Positions 1 through 12,392 of a DNA stretch of 64,000 nt are shown here, in pieces (position 1 is the first letter of the stretch; each line of letters starts with the position of its first letter). The DNA is from an uncultured Bacteroidota bacterium. Its GTDB lineage: Bacteria; Bacteroidota; Bacteroidia; AKYH767-A; OLB10. The stretch is taken from the NCBI GenBank assembly GCA_903847585.1, contig CAINEC010000162.1, forward strand, positions 1-64,000, written 5' to 3'. Below the pieces are notes generated by a model. That model saw only the letters and a program-made list of their open reading frames with translations. It did not search any database and had not been told where the DNA came from. The position numbers were made by a program, and so were the translations under genes.

Positions 1-316
1 ATCCCAAGTACAAGTAGTTGTATTGAATGTTGCAGTTTCATAACAAGCTAAACTTGGTTGTGAAGGTTGTGAACCCGTTACATCCCAAGAACAAGTTGTT
101 GTATTAAAGTTCGCCGACTCATAACAAGCAAGTGTTGGTTGCGTAGGTTGACTTCCTGTTACATCCCAAGTACAAGTAGTTGTATTGAACGATGCTGTTT
201 CATAACATGCAAGTGTTGGTTGAGATGGTTGCGTACCTGTTACATCCCAAGTACAAGTTGTTGTATTGAACGATGCTGTTTCATAACAAGCTAATGCTGG
301 TTGTGCCGGTTGTGGA
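1..316 (-). repeat. Tandem 81-bp (27-aa) repeats TWDVTGxQPxQPxLACYExAxFNTTTC, about 4 copies, continuing past the left edge
   Basis: 'atcccaagnacaag' recurs at 1, 82, 163 and 244, exactly 81 bp apart, in frame with the adhesin CDS. Confidence 0.9.
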
Positions 317-1728
317 GTGATTGTCAAATTCAACGTTACCACCGAATCACAACCTGCTGCATTCGTACCTGTCCAAGTATATGTTCCGGATGCCGTATAG
401 GATGTTCCATTCCATGCATAACTGTTACATGCAGTAATTGTTTCAGTTGATGATGTTGGAATGCAATTGCTTAAAATAGTTAAATTGAGCGTAGCTACAG
501 AATCACATCCAACTGAATTAGTGCCTGTCCATGTATAAGTTCCACTTGTTGTATAAGTATTTCCATTCCAAGTGTAACTACCAATAGCACTTTCTGTAGT
601 GGTTGAAGTGCTTGATGGTTTTATAGTTAGGTTGAGCGTAAGTGTATCTCCACATGTATTCACATGCGTGTAGCTACCTGATTGCGTATACGTTTGTCCG
701 TTGAAGTTCCAATTGTATGCTCCACAAGATGACGCACTAACACTAATAGGTATATAAGCGGTGCGAAGTATTGGTGCAAAAGCTGAAATTGTTCCGGTCA
801 ATGCTGTTGTGCTTCCTGGTGAACGAACTGTATTACACTTGTGCGATGCAGCATTGAAGCCACAGTCAATAGTTGTAGCTGATAATGGGGAAGGTGCAGA
901 AAGGAGCACAATTTCAACTAATAAGTCTCCTAGATTTGGGTTATATGTGAAAGGAACCGTCAATGGTATTTGAACCAAAAAAGCCCCGGAGTCACCTGCA
1001 TTTACAGTTAAAGATCCAGAATAATTAGGAGTGCCTAATGCTGATGTACGGTTATTGGCAAATGTAGTGCTTGGAGTAAGATAATCCACATTTGCTTGTT
1101 GAAGATGGATTTCTACACTCGAATAAGTACGGCTTTGCGCAACTGCAGTTAAAGCTCTCAAATCAAGTTTTGTGATTTTTATTGGACCTGTTACCCCTTG
1201 CCCCGTCCAATTGGATGCATCATATAAACATTGCACACGACGTATACTTGAACCGATGACGTTGCCCGATGATCCGCCACCAGGGAAGACCGCAGGGTTA
1301 GGAATTTGCCCACTGAGAGGATAGGCATTTTGAATGGTAAGGTTGAGGACATTGGTTATTGCACCAACCGTGCTCGTGTAAAATCCACTTTGCGTGTACG
1401 TGTTACCGTCAAAGGCCCACGTATACGAATTGCAACTAGTTGCCACTGTAGTGTCTGTGCCTACATTGTTTATTATAGGATTCTGAATTTTTGCAGTACC
1501 AAGAGGTTGATTTTTACTCAATTTTAGGACTGAAGCATTTGCAAGGGTAGATGCGCCAAGTGAAATAGCCATCGCTACTGCACCCATGATCATGCGCTTT
1601 GCCAGTTTGTTTTTAAAGGACGTTTTTTCATCAGCAAACAGAGTAGTAGCTGAATCAGTATTTGAACGCATTTCTTGTGCGAACAAATTCCTGAATTTCT
1701 GTCCAAGACTTGTAGATTGTTTTTTCAT
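1..1728 (-). CDS. Large secreted repeat protein/adhesin (N-terminal 576 codons; C-terminus beyond window edge)
   Basis: ATG at 1728 (minus) opens a frame reaching position 1 without a stop; hydrophobic segment MIMGAVAMAISLGASTLANA; repeated Ig-like blocks 'ACNSYAWNGTSYTASGTYTWTGTNAAGCDSVVTLNLTI' and 27-aa tandem repeats. Absent from the ORF track because it is open at the edge. Confidence 0.85.
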   Translation of the reverse strand, partial: MKKQSTSLGQKFRNLFAQEMRSNTDSATTLFADEKTSFKNKLAKRMIMGAVAMAISLGASTLANASVLKLSKNQPLGTAKIQNPIINNVGTDTTVATSCNSYTWAFDGNTYTQSGFYTSTVGAITNVLNLTIQNAYPLSGQIPNPAVFPGGGSSGNVIGSSIRRVQCLYDASNWTGQGVTGPIKITKLDLRALTAVAQSRTYSSVEIHLQQANVDYLTPSTTFANNRTSALGTPNYSGSLTVNAGDSGAFLVQIPLTVPFTYNPNLGDLLVEIVLLSAPSPLSATTIDCGFNAASHKCNTVRSPGSTTALTGTISAFAPILRTAYIPISVSASSCGAYNWNFNGQTYTQSGSYTHVNTCGDTLTLNLTIKPSSTSTTTESAIGSYTWNGNTYTTSGTYTWTGTNSVGCDSVATLNLTILSNCIPTSSTETITACNSYAWNGTSYTASGTYTWTGTNAAGCDSVVTLNLTITPQPAQPALACYETASFNTTTCTWDVTGTQPSQPTLACYETASFNTTTCTWDVTGSQPTQPTLACYESANFNTTTCSWDVTGSQPSQPSLACYETATFNTTTCTWD

Positions 1729-1926
1729 TTTATTTATTTAGGTTTGGTTATAACAAGTTTGATTAGTTACAATAAGATCTTAGTCAAATTGAAAACAATT
1801 GTCGATTTAAAATATACTATATAGTAAGTGATTTAAGGGTTAGAATCCTAAATCCAACGTAATTACCGAAAAAAATAAAAGCGAAGCAAGTTTTTTATTA
1901 TTATATTTAAGTTAACTGAATTATCA

Positions 1927-1952
1927 ATAAAAAATGAGTGCATACACTCATT
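1927..1952 (-). terminator. Rho-independent terminator for the leftward rluA-panB operon
   Basis: Perfect 8-bp stem AATGAGTG/CACTCATT with 4-nt loop (1933-1952); on the minus strand it is followed by TTTTTTATT. Confidence 0.7.
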
Positions 1953-2103
1953 CGGCTTATGTAAATTGTTAATTGTAAAATTTCAGAAATTGATGATTTA
2001 AAGCAATTTTACCACTAAAGAAATTCTTTGCCGATTAATTCTTCTCCTTCAAATTAACAGATCCTTCGTCCCCTCCAAAAGCCCCAGCACTTCGGGAAGT
2101 GAA

Positions 2104-2212
2104 GCACATTAGCATATTAGACTATTATCAAATTTTCAAATTATCAAATTAGCAAATTAGCACATTAGCACATTAACAAATTAGCAAATTAGCAAATTAG
2201 CACATTAACCCA
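2104..2212. repeat. Degenerate 8-bp nanorepeat array (unit AGCAAATT/AGCACATT), about 11 units
   Basis: tcaaatt|ttcaaatt|atcaaatt|agcaaatt|agcacatt|agcacatt|aacaaatt|agcaaatt|agcaaatt|agcacatt|aaccc read directly. Confidence 0.85.
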
Positions 2213-2901
2213 TCGCGAAGCCTCGCGAGCACATTATCAAAATAATCCCATACCGCATCCTTCGGTGGATTGGCCGTTATAAAAACAGGTTCTTTTGTTA
2301 CTGGATGTTCAAACTTCACAGCTCTAGCATGTAAGTGAATAGAACCATCGGGATTACTACGATTAAATCCATATTTCAAATCGCCTTTAATTGGACAACC
2401 AATATCGGCTAACATAGTTCTGATTTGATGATGTCGCCCCGTATGTGGATTGATCTCTAACAAATGATAATTATCGGATGAAGCGAGTAGGGTGTAAGTC
2501 AGTTCACTTTTTAAAGTTCCCTCTTTGGCTACCTTACTGCAATAACTTTTGTTCTGCTTTTCATTCTTAGTCAAATAGCGAACAACCAACTCCTGCGTAT
2601 GCATTGGCTTATTCTTAACTACTGCCCAATACGTTTTTTGAATTTCCTTACTTTGAAACATCGCATTCATACGTGCAAGCGCCTTGCTTGTCCGTGCAAA
2701 AATTACAACCCCACTAACGGGACGGTCTATACGATGAACAACACCTAAAAAAACTTCGCCTGGCTTATTATACTTTTCTTTGATATAGGCTTTCACCTTG
2801 TCGCTTAAAGGAACATCTCCAGTCTTATCGCCTTGAACAATATCACCTGATTTCTTATTGACTACAATCAGATGATTATCCTCGTAAATAACTTCAATCA
2901 T
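2197..2901 (-). CDS. RluA-family pseudouridine synthase
   Basis: HRIDRPVSGVVIFARTSKA catalytic motif; HTGRHHQIR; LHARAVKFEHP. Confidence 0.9.
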   Translation of the reverse strand: MIEVIYEDNHLIVVNKKSGDIVQGDKTGDVPLSDKVKAYIKEKYNKPGEVFLGVVHRIDRPVSGVVIFARTSKALARMNAMFQSKEIQKTYWAVVKNKPMHTQELVVRYLTKNEKQNKSYCSKVAKEGTLKSELTYTLLASSDNYHLLEINPHTGRHHQIRTMLADIGCPIKGDLKYGFNRSNPDGSIHLHARAVKFEHPVTKEPVFITANPPKDAVWDYFDNVLARLRDGLMC

Positions 2902-3717
2902 TTAGTATTGCTCCTTTTCATTAGGAAAATCCTTTGCCTTCACATCAGTAATATACTGTTCCGTGGCACCCTTAATTTCATCAAAAAGATTCAAGTAGCG
3001 ACGTAAAAATCGTGGATTAAATCCTTGGTTTAATCCAAGCATATCGTGTAGTACTAGTACCTGTCCATCGGTACCGTTACCTGCACCAATACCAATCGTA
3101 GGGATTTTAAGTGAAGACGAAACTTCTGTTGCCAACTGAGCAGGAATTTTTTCAAGCACAAGGGAAAAACATCCAATATCTTCCAACATCTTCGCATCTT
3201 CTCTCAATCGTTGCGCTTCTTGTTCTTCCTTTGCACGCACTACATAAGTTCCGAATTTATAAATAGACTGAGGAGTTAATCCTAAATGTCCCATTACGGG
3301 TATCCCTGCCGTTAGAATACGTTCAATTGCTTCTTTAATTTCTCTTCCACCTTCTAACTTCACTGCATGAGCACCTGTTTCTTTCATAATGCGAATAGCA
3401 GAATTCAGCGCTTCTTTCGAATTACCCTGATAAGAACCGAAAGGTAAATCAACAATTACCAACGCACGATTAACAGCTCTCACCACACTTGCCGCATGAT
3501 AAATCATCTGATCTAATGTAATAGGTAGCGTAGTTTCATGTCCTGCCATTACATTACTCGCTGAATCACCTACTAAAATTACATCAATACCAGAGGCATC
3601 AACTATTTTTGCCATACTATAATCGTAGGCTGTAAGCATCGCTATTTTCTCGCCCTTTCGCTTTAATTCAGTTAGCGTATGCGTAGTTACTTTTTTTATT
3701 TCCTGATGTACTGACAT
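2902..3717 (-). CDS. panB: 3-methyl-2-oxobutanoate hydroxymethyltransferase
   Basis: [56 protein letters not shown]. Confidence 0.95.
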   Translation of the reverse strand: MSVHQEIKKVTTHTLTELKRKGEKIAMLTAYDYSMAKIVDASGIDVILVGDSASNVMAGHETTLPITLDQMIYHAASVVRAVNRALVIVDLPFGSYQGNSKEALNSAIRIMKETGAHAVKLEGGREIKEAIERILTAGIPVMGHLGLTPQSIYKFGTYVVRAKEEQEAQRLREDAKMLEDIGCFSLVLEKIPAQLATEVSSSLKIPTIGIGAGNGTDGQVLVLHDMLGLNQGFNPRFLRRYLNLFDEIKGATEQYITDVKAKDFPNEKEQY

Positions 3718-3720
3718 ATT

Positions 3721-4821
3721 TTATTTATTTGAAGAACCGGCCGATAATTTTCTTACTTTTCTACTAAGAACAGCATTTTCTTTTTCCAGCTCTTGATTTT
3801 TTTGTTTTAAATCATCTAATTCTAACATTAAAGAATCAATTTCAAGATCTGCAGGTGGAGGTATAGACTGAACACTTTTCAACGAATCATATTTACCATA
3901 GACAAACAAATACTCATTGACTAACGAATCATACTTTAGCTTTAATGAATTATTGGCAGCTACTGATGAAACATATTTCGACTCAAAATCATCTGGTGAT
4001 GTATAGCCCTTCGCCTTCATTGTTTCAACTACCAATGCTAATTCATCATTATCATTTTGCAATTTTTCTATAGTGGCTTTCAATTTTGCTATTTCAACAT
4101 TGACCGCAGCACTAGTCTCAGTAATAATACTATTATTATTGATAACTGCTTGATTACTTTTTTCTGTTTGTGTAACAACTATATTATCAATCGATAATTT
4201 CGTTTCAGGCCCAATTAAAATTCCGAAACTACCTTCCTTATATTCAATATCATTAAATGATAATAATCGCTTAGAATTAATCATTAGATCATAACTTCTA
4301 TCTTGACAAGCTATCGTGATGATGTTGTTTTGATTATAATTTACTAATCCTTCAGAAGTCACCCATCCATTTGACTTGCTATCTCCAGTTATATTCACAT
4401 ACAATCCATTTTTCACCTGACGTAATCTGTATTTTGATAAAGGACCAATTTCAAAAATGTATCCACCAACACTTGATTCCTGAAGCATAAATAAAACACC
4501 TACATATCCATCAATAGCTATTTCAATTGGGTTTATTCTAACGTTTAACTGAAATGCTGAAGCATTAATCTTCTTTGAACTCAAAATTGCATATGGTTCG
4601 CCTTTCACTTTTCTATTCATGTAATAAGTTCCATTCTGAACCATAAATAGATTATTAAAATTAGATAGGGTAGGCCAGTCCGTTGAAGCAGTATCAAAAT
4701 CTTCTCTGAAAATAGGAGTATTAAATTCAGCATTTACCAATGCGTTATTACTCATCTGTATCTGTGCTTGAGCAACAACTCCAGAAAATAGCATTAGTAA
4801 AATGACAATCGTTTTTTGCAT
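3721..4821 (-). CDS. Exported hypothetical protein; LamG/DUF1080-like N-terminal half, coiled-coil C-terminus
   Basis: Signal peptide MQKTIVILLMLFSGVVAQAQ; heptad-rich C-terminus. Confidence 0.6.
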   Translation of the reverse strand: MQKTIVILLMLFSGVVAQAQIQMSNNALVNAEFNTPIFREDFDTASTDWPTLSNFNNLFMVQNGTYYMNRKVKGEPYAILSSKKINASAFQLNVRINPIEIAIDGYVGVLFMLQESSVGGYIFEIGPLSKYRLRQVKNGLYVNITGDSKSNGWVTSEGLVNYNQNNIITIACQDRSYDLMINSKRLLSFNDIEYKEGSFGILIGPETKLSIDNIVVTQTEKSNQAVINNNSIITETSAAVNVEIAKLKATIEKLQNDNDELALVVETMKAKGYTSPDDFESKYVSSVAANNSLKLKYDSLVNEYLFVYGKYDSLKSVQSIPPPADLEIDSLMLELDDLKQKNQELEKENAVLSRKVRKLSAGSSNK

Positions 4822-4830
4822 AACAGTTAT

Positions 4831-5715
4831 TTATAAACCTTTTATTGCAGACTTTAATTTTGATTTCAATGCAGCACTCACTTTTACCAATGGTAAGCGC
4901 ACTTGATCTTCCATAATGTTCAATTCAGCCAAAACTGCTTTTACTCCTGCAGGATTACCTTCTTGAAATAATAAAGGAATAAAACTATGGAATGGATAGT
5001 AAAGCTTTTGTGCAGTTTTATTATCGCCCTTAAGCGCAGCATTCACCATTTGAGAAAACTTCTTCGGATAGGCATTAGCCACAACAGAAATAACTCCAAC
5101 AGCACCTGCAGCGACTAACGGTAAGGTAATGCCGTCATCGCCTGATATCACTAAAAAGTCCTTGGACTTATGCTCAATAATCGACATTGCTTGTTCTACA
5201 TTTCCACTCGCTTCTTTAATTCCAATAACCGATTTACACTGCTTTGCAATTTCAAGTACAGTTAATGGAAGCATATTTGATCCTGTTCGAGATGGAACAT
5301 TGTATAATATCACTGGCACCTGACAAACCTTGTCTATTGACTTATAATGCTCAATAATTCCAGCTTGCGATGGCTTGTTATAAGCAGGAGATACTGATAA
5401 AATCGCATCGACACCTTTGAAATTAGTGCTTTTAATTTCTTCAACTAATTGCTGCGTATTATTTCCACCCATCCCTAAAACAACAGGCAAACGACCTTTA
5501 TTTGTTTTGATAACAGTTTGAATGACTAGTTGCTTTTCTTCATGATTTAATGTTACTCCTTCACCTGTCGTACCCAGCACAACTAAATAATCGCAACCAC
5601 CTTTCACAATATGCTGCACCAACTTTTCTAAGGCCTTTACATCAACAGCACCATTATTTTTAAAAGGCGTGACTAATGCAACACCTGTCCCAATAAACTT
5701 ATTTCGATTTTTCAT
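4831..5715 (-). CDS. dapA: 4-hydroxy-tetrahydrodipicolinate synthase
   Basis: GTGVALVTPFK, LGTTGEGVTL, YNVPSRTGSNM, GIKEASGN, SGDD. Confidence 0.95.
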   Translation of the reverse strand: MKNRNKFIGTGVALVTPFKNNGAVDVKALEKLVQHIVKGGCDYLVVLGTTGEGVTLNHEEKQLVIQTVIKTNKGRLPVVLGMGGNNTQQLVEEIKSTNFKGVDAILSVSPAYNKPSQAGIIEHYKSIDKVCQVPVILYNVPSRTGSNMLPLTVLEIAKQCKSVIGIKEASGNVEQAMSIIEHKSKDFLVISGDDGITLPLVAAGAVGVISVVANAYPKKFSQMVNAALKGDNKTAQKLYYPFHSFIPLLFQEGNPAGVKAVLAELNIMEDQVRLPLVKVSAALKSKLKSAIKGL

Positions 5716-6253
5716 TTTTAATTTGCTTTAAATAATGATTTACCTGTTCGATAAAAGCAGGTAATTGCGTTTGCTCATTCACACTTATCATAAAGTTGTA
5801 ATATCGCTCTGCATTCTTAGCGTATTTTCCGATTTTGAATTTTGCCTTAGAAGAGGCTACCACATACTTAACAGGAATGTGATGTCCAATGTGTAAGTCG
5901 ATTAGTATATCAAACTCACGATCAACAAAACGTTTAACAATAGGAGAGATAGGCTTATAAAACCAGTTTAAATCTTTACGTGTAAAAAAGTCAAGACCTA
6001 ATTTTGAAAATCGCAGTGTAGGTAATTCTTTCTGATCATAATATCCCAACGCCAATACATCTTTATGAAATACTTCTCTTAAGTCTTTCACATATTTACG
6101 CACCATTTCGTAATGGGCTTCATTTGTTGAATCGTATATAATTCCAATACTTTCAGCCTGATCAAAAGGAATAAGATTGCTTTTAAGTGTTTTATTTCTG
6201 AATTCATTCAAAAACACTACATGTGCAATTTTATGTCGTAAGTTTTTTTTCAT
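5699..6253 (-). CDS. Conserved hypothetical protein (Bacteroidota-type, 184 aa); 17-bp overlap with dapA start
   Basis: Intact ORF in operon context between ligA and dapA. Confidence 0.65.
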   Translation of the reverse strand: MKKNLRHKIAHVVFLNEFRNKTLKSNLIPFDQAESIGIIYDSTNEAHYEMVRKYVKDLREVFHKDVLALGYYDQKELPTLRFSKLGLDFFTRKDLNWFYKPISPIVKRFVDREFDILIDLHIGHHIPVKYVVASSKAKFKIGKYAKNAERYYNFMISVNEQTQLPAFIEQVNHYLKQIKNEKSK

Positions 6254-6280
6254 CTTAATACTATCAAGTAAATTTAGAAT

Positions 6281-8308
<2,028 letters not shown>

Positions 8309-10252
8309 TTAATCAATACGAGTAAACTTATAATTATTGGGAGGTGATACAATCAACGGCACTTTTTCAATGGTCACATTGCTTGTATCTAATCCGAATG
8401 CTTTTTCTTCTGAAATCGTAAGTTTTTTCATGAAGAAATACATATTTAAAATCACTTTGGTATAAACATCCAACGTGTTTTCATACGATAAAAACTTTTC
8501 CATTACAACGAATTTAAAGTCGCCAATAAGATGTTGTTTATTCAACGATGAATAACGACTTGTCAAATCCACCTCTTTGTTTTTCACCAATTCTTCAACC
8601 ACCTGACGGAACATTAAATTAATTCGTGGTGCCACACGGAATCCTAATTTAAATCGGATATGAATAATTTTATCATTTACTAATTCACGCACTTTATATT
8701 CCATGCGATAAGGTTCATCACAAACATCCAAGTGAACAAACCAATAAATATCTGCGCGCTTTGGTTGCTTCTGAAGAATACTGTAAACGACTTTATTTTC
8801 TACTTCATCATCATGCGAAGCACTTGTCAGATACACTAAGTGAGTCGAATATTTAGGAATAGATTCATCCTTACTAACATCATTAATAATATCAAAATAA
8901 TCAGGAAGCTTAACGAATTCAATTAACGATGTATTGATTTTTCTTGCCTCTCTCCATACATACATCACGGCTACAATAGCAGCTGCAATAAATACTGTTA
9001 CATAACCGCCATGAGAGAATTTATCAAGATTAGCAATTAAAAAAGCTAATTCGATTGTTGTAAATAAAACTACCACTAACCAAATCAAAATACGAGAATA
9101 CTTTTTCAGATAAAGATAATAGACCAATAGGGTAGTAGTACTAAGCATCGTAAGTACAATTGCTAATCCATATGCGGCTTCCATCTTACCTGACTCCTGG
9201 AAGTAAAGTACAATGCCAATGCATCCGAAACACATTAACCAATTTACGGTAGGGATATACAATTGACCTCTGATGTCCGTTGGATATTCAATTCGTCCTT
9301 TAGGAAGAAAATCCATTCGCATACCTTCGTTAATCAACGTAAAAGTACCACTGATTAAAGCCTGACTTGCAACGATAGCTGCTGATGTTGCAATACCAAT
9401 TCCGAAAGGTAAGAACCAACGAGGCATCAACACATAAAATGGTTTTAACTCTCCCAAGGCAGTTCCTGCATGTTGCATTAACCACGCTGCTTGTCCGAAG
9501 TAATTGACCAATAGCGCCACCTTCACAAAAATCCAACTCACACGAATATTTTGTCGACCGCAGTGACCCAAATCAGAATAAAGCGCTTCAGCACCAGTTG
9601 TACATAAAAAGACAGCACCTAACAACCAAAAACCTTCCGGATAACGAACGAGTAAATCGAACGCATACATTGGGTTAATCGCTTTTAAAACGCTAGGGAA
9701 TTGAGCCAGCTGATTAAAGCCAAGAATGAATAACATTAAAAACCAGATAAACATTACTGGTCCAAAAAACCTTCCCACGAATTTTGTCCCGAACTGCTGA
9801 ATAAAAAACAAAAAGAAAATGATGGATATAACAATTGGGATGATCTCAATATTCGGATTAATAACCTCTAATCCTTCAATGGCAGATGCGACGGATATGG
9901 GTGGCGTTATAATACCATCTGCGAGTAAAGCCGCACCGCCAATCATCGCTGGGATAAACAGCCATTTCACATGCATTTTGCGTACGAGCGCATACAAAGA
10001 AAAAATTCCTCCTTCCCCTTTGTTATCAGCACGAAGTGTTAGAATAATATACTTGAATGTGGTCTGTAATGTTAAGGTCCAGAAGATACACGATAGTCCA
10101 CCAAGGACTAATTGTTCGGTGATCGTTCTGCTACCTACAATTGCATTCATTACGTAAAGTGGAGATGTTCCAATATCACCGAAGATGATTCCGAGTGTAA
10201 CGAGCAAGCCCGCTGCCGTTACTTTATTATGATCAATATGTCCTGCTGCCAT
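8309..10252 (-). CDS. kup: Kup-family potassium uptake protein
   Basis: LGIIFGDIGTSPLYV, NKGEGGIFSLYAL, about 12 TM segments. Confidence 0.95.
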   Translation of the reverse strand: MAAGHIDHNKVTAAGLLVTLGIIFGDIGTSPLYVMNAIVGSRTITEQLVLGGLSCIFWTLTLQTTFKYIILTLRADNKGEGGIFSLYALVRKMHVKWLFIPAMIGGAALLADGIITPPISVASAIEGLEVINPNIEIIPIVISIIFFLFFIQQFGTKFVGRFFGPVMFIWFLMLFILGFNQLAQFPSVLKAINPMYAFDLLVRYPEGFWLLGAVFLCTTGAEALYSDLGHCGRQNIRVSWIFVKVALLVNYFGQAAWLMQHAGTALGELKPFYVLMPRWFLPFGIGIATSAAIVASQALISGTFTLINEGMRMDFLPKGRIEYPTDIRGQLYIPTVNWLMCFGCIGIVLYFQESGKMEAAYGLAIVLTMLSTTTLLVYYLYLKKYSRILIWLVVVLFTTIELAFLIANLDKFSHGGYVTVFIAAAIVAVMYVWREARKINTSLIEFVKLPDYFDIINDVSKDESIPKYSTHLVYLTSASHDDEVENKVVYSILQKQPKRADIYWFVHLDVCDEPYRMEYKVRELVNDKIIHIRFKLGFRVAPRINLMFRQVVEELVKNKEVDLTSRYSSLNKQHLIGDFKFVVMEKFLSYENTLDVYTKVILNMYFFMKKLTISEEKAFGLDTSNVTIEKVPLIVSPPNNYKFTRID

Positions 10253-10361
10253 AGCGTTGCAAATATACTTTGAAAGCCTTTAAATTATTACGATTTATCG
10301 CCTTATTTTTAAGCCTCTTTTTAGCAATATTTTTAATATATTTGAAATCTACTTTTATACT

Positions 10362-10751
10362 ATGAATTCGAAAAACGTAAGGCTTTTACATGTGTTAGGC
10401 AGCATTTTGATTATTTGTGGCTTTTTAGCCTATTTCTATGCCGGGCAGAAGGCTATTAATCTGCTAAGTGCATCTATTGGTTTCGGAGCCTTAGCATGGA
10501 TCATTGCCTACCTTCAAAAAATCAATAAAGTAACGGCGTGGTATGGGTTCGCATTTACATTTTTATCGTCGATCATTTTCGGACAACGCTGTCTTGCTAA
10601 CCTAATGGCATTGATAGGTATTATTCAAAATCGTTTAGCATCAAATGCTTATCACAAAAGTATTTATGTGGTATTACTAAGTATTATCTGCGTTAGTTCC
10701 ATTTGCTCGATGATAGTTTACTACGTAAATCTGGAAGAGCCAAAAAAATAA
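10362..10751 (+). CDS. Small integral membrane protein of unknown function
   Basis: Intact 129-aa ORF with about 4 hydrophobic segments; TATATTTG -7-type box just upstream. Confidence 0.55.
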   Translation: MNSKNVRLLHVLGSILIICGFLAYFYAGQKAINLLSASIGFGALAWIIAYLQKINKVTAWYGFAFTFLSSIIFGQRCLANLMALIGIIQNRLASNAYHKSIYVVLLSIICVSSICSMIVYYVNLEEPKK

Positions 10752-10754
10752 TCT

Positions 10755-10976
10755 ATGAAAACAAGAATCAAAATAAATTCAAACGGATCGATTAGAGTGG
10801 AGGGAGACTTCGAAATTGTTGACCACGAAGGCAATGTTTTTAATCTAAATGGCAGAACCTCAGTAGCACTTTGCAGATGTAATTTATCTGAAAATCGTCC
10901 TTTTTGCGATGGCGCTCATAAAGGAAAATTTGATTGCTCATCAGTAGCTTTTGAACTACCTGCTCCTAAAGCTTAA
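10755..10976 (+). CDS. CDGSH iron-sulfur domain protein
   Basis: CRCNLSENRPFCDGAHKG matches the CxCx(3)Sx(4)CDGxH type motif. Confidence 0.85.
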   Translation: MKTRIKINSNGSIRVEGDFEIVDHEGNVFNLNGRTSVALCRCNLSENRPFCDGAHKGKFDCSSVAFELPAPKA

Positions 10977-12382
10977 TTAGGTAATTTATTTACCACATCC
11001 TGAAACATAGGATCTCCAAGTAAGGAATTGAATTCTGTGGTTTGATTAACTCTTGCACGTTGATTAAACCCTTTGTTTCCTGCTGTTCTTAAATAATCAA
11101 TGGCCTTAGCATTTGCTCCAAATCGAGCTTCCATAATTGCAGCTAAAAACCATGACTCTGTATTATCTGGATCAATATAGCGGTATAAAACAGAAAGGTA
11201 GTGCGCATCTTGATTGGAATTAGCCTTCATGGTTTTATCCAGATTCATATAACACATCAGACTTAATCCGTTGCGAACACGCATTAATTGCGCTTGTTTT
11301 AAATTATTCTTCTCTGTCTGAATACTACTATTTAACCGTTGCATTTCATTACACCACCATGTTGTATCTTTTACTCCCATCGCAGCATAGTAATTATTCT
11401 TGATTCCCAACTCTTCTTTTATCAGATTTTGTTCAGCATTTTTCTCAGCTAAGTAATCCGCTGATTGAATCATAGCACCGTAAGCTTTACCGTATTTATC
11501 GACATCCTTTTGATAAACTAGCGTCTTTAGAATTCTTTCGTAAAACAAGGACTTATAAATTTTAGAGGCTGCACAGTAATCGGATTTATCGAGTGAGTCG
11601 AAGAATGATAATACAACGTCTAATTTCTTTTTATCTTTTTCAATACTATCGCGAACAGCATAAGCTGTAAAGATCGCTAATGATTCTTGCATTTTCTTTA
11701 ACGCTGGCCATTCGTGAATGCCTTTATCGCGCATGATTAAAAGTCTGCTTCGTTGACCTTTATCCTTGATTGCATCTAAAGCAAGAATCTCAGGTAGGTT
11801 CATGTCGCCATCGTTGGCTGCTGCTATAATTACAGAAGGACTTAAATTCTTCCAGTTTTCAATGGGGAAACCAGCACCAGCAATCATTAATCCTTGAATG
11901 CCTGATCCACTCATTGCTAATAATGCAGCATATCGTGCACCGCCAGAAAATCCACCAACATACACGCGATTGGGAATGACAGGCAACTGACTTGATATAC
12001 TTCCAAGTAATGTCTGCATTACATGACCTGCGGTCTCACCATCTAAGCCGTTCTTAATTGCGCTCGTCGACATTAAAATATACTCGAATTGATCAGCTGC
12101 ATCTGTGTATTTACTAATTGCAAAATGTCCATCACCTTGCGGATCAAAAAGTAACAAGATGGGATACTTCTTCCCTTCTTCAAAAGACTTCGGCAAGTAA
12201 TAAGAGAATTTTATATTAGGGTCTAATGAGCAAGCTTGATCAATGATTCCCGATGTTGCACCATCCGTATTTTCAGTTGTTTCAGTAGATGATGTCTTTT
12301 CGTTATTTGAATTTGAAGAGCAAGATAAAATCAAGCCTGAAAGGATTACTAAAATAAAAGTAAATAATCTATAATATTTCAT
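10973..12382 (-). CDS. Lipoprotein alpha/beta-hydrolase (esterase-like) with C-terminal TPR-like region; start trimmed from 12421
   Basis: Lipobox ILSGLILSCSS; GGFSGGARYA nucleophile elbow. Confidence 0.7.
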   Translation of the reverse strand: MKYYRLFTFILVILSGLILSCSSNSNNEKTSSTETTENTDGATSGIIDQACSLDPNIKFSYYLPKSFEEGKKYPILLLFDPQGDGHFAISKYTDAADQFEYILMSTSAIKNGLDGETAGHVMQTLLGSISSQLPVIPNRVYVGGFSGGARYAALLAMSGSGIQGLMIAGAGFPIENWKNLSPSVIIAAANDGDMNLPEILALDAIKDKGQRSRLLIMRDKGIHEWPALKKMQESLAIFTAYAVRDSIEKDKKKLDVVLSFFDSLDKSDYCAASKIYKSLFYERILKTLVYQKDVDKYGKAYGAMIQSADYLAEKNAEQNLIKEELGIKNNYYAAMGVKDTTWWCNEMQRLNSSIQTEKNNLKQAQLMRVRNGLSLMCYMNLDKTMKANSNQDAHYLSVLYRYIDPDNTESWFLAAIMEARFGANAKAIDYLRTAGNKGFNQRARVNQTTEFNSLLGDPMFQDVVNKLPN

Positions 12383-12392
12383 TGTATAAATA

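Noticed and set aside
1-316. CRISPR array at the left edge
   Set aside because: Repeats are contiguous 81-bp coding units with no unique spacers and remain in frame.
761-1527. Two short plus-strand ORFs (761-973, 1306-1527)
   Set aside because: Antisense to the truncated adhesin CDS, which reads through the whole region.
2104-2212. CRISPR array in the AT-rich repeat
   Set aside because: Unit is 8 bp and degenerate with no spacers; no cas genes nearby.
9819-10157. 112-aa plus-strand ORF
   Set aside because: Antisense to kup; no independent evidence.
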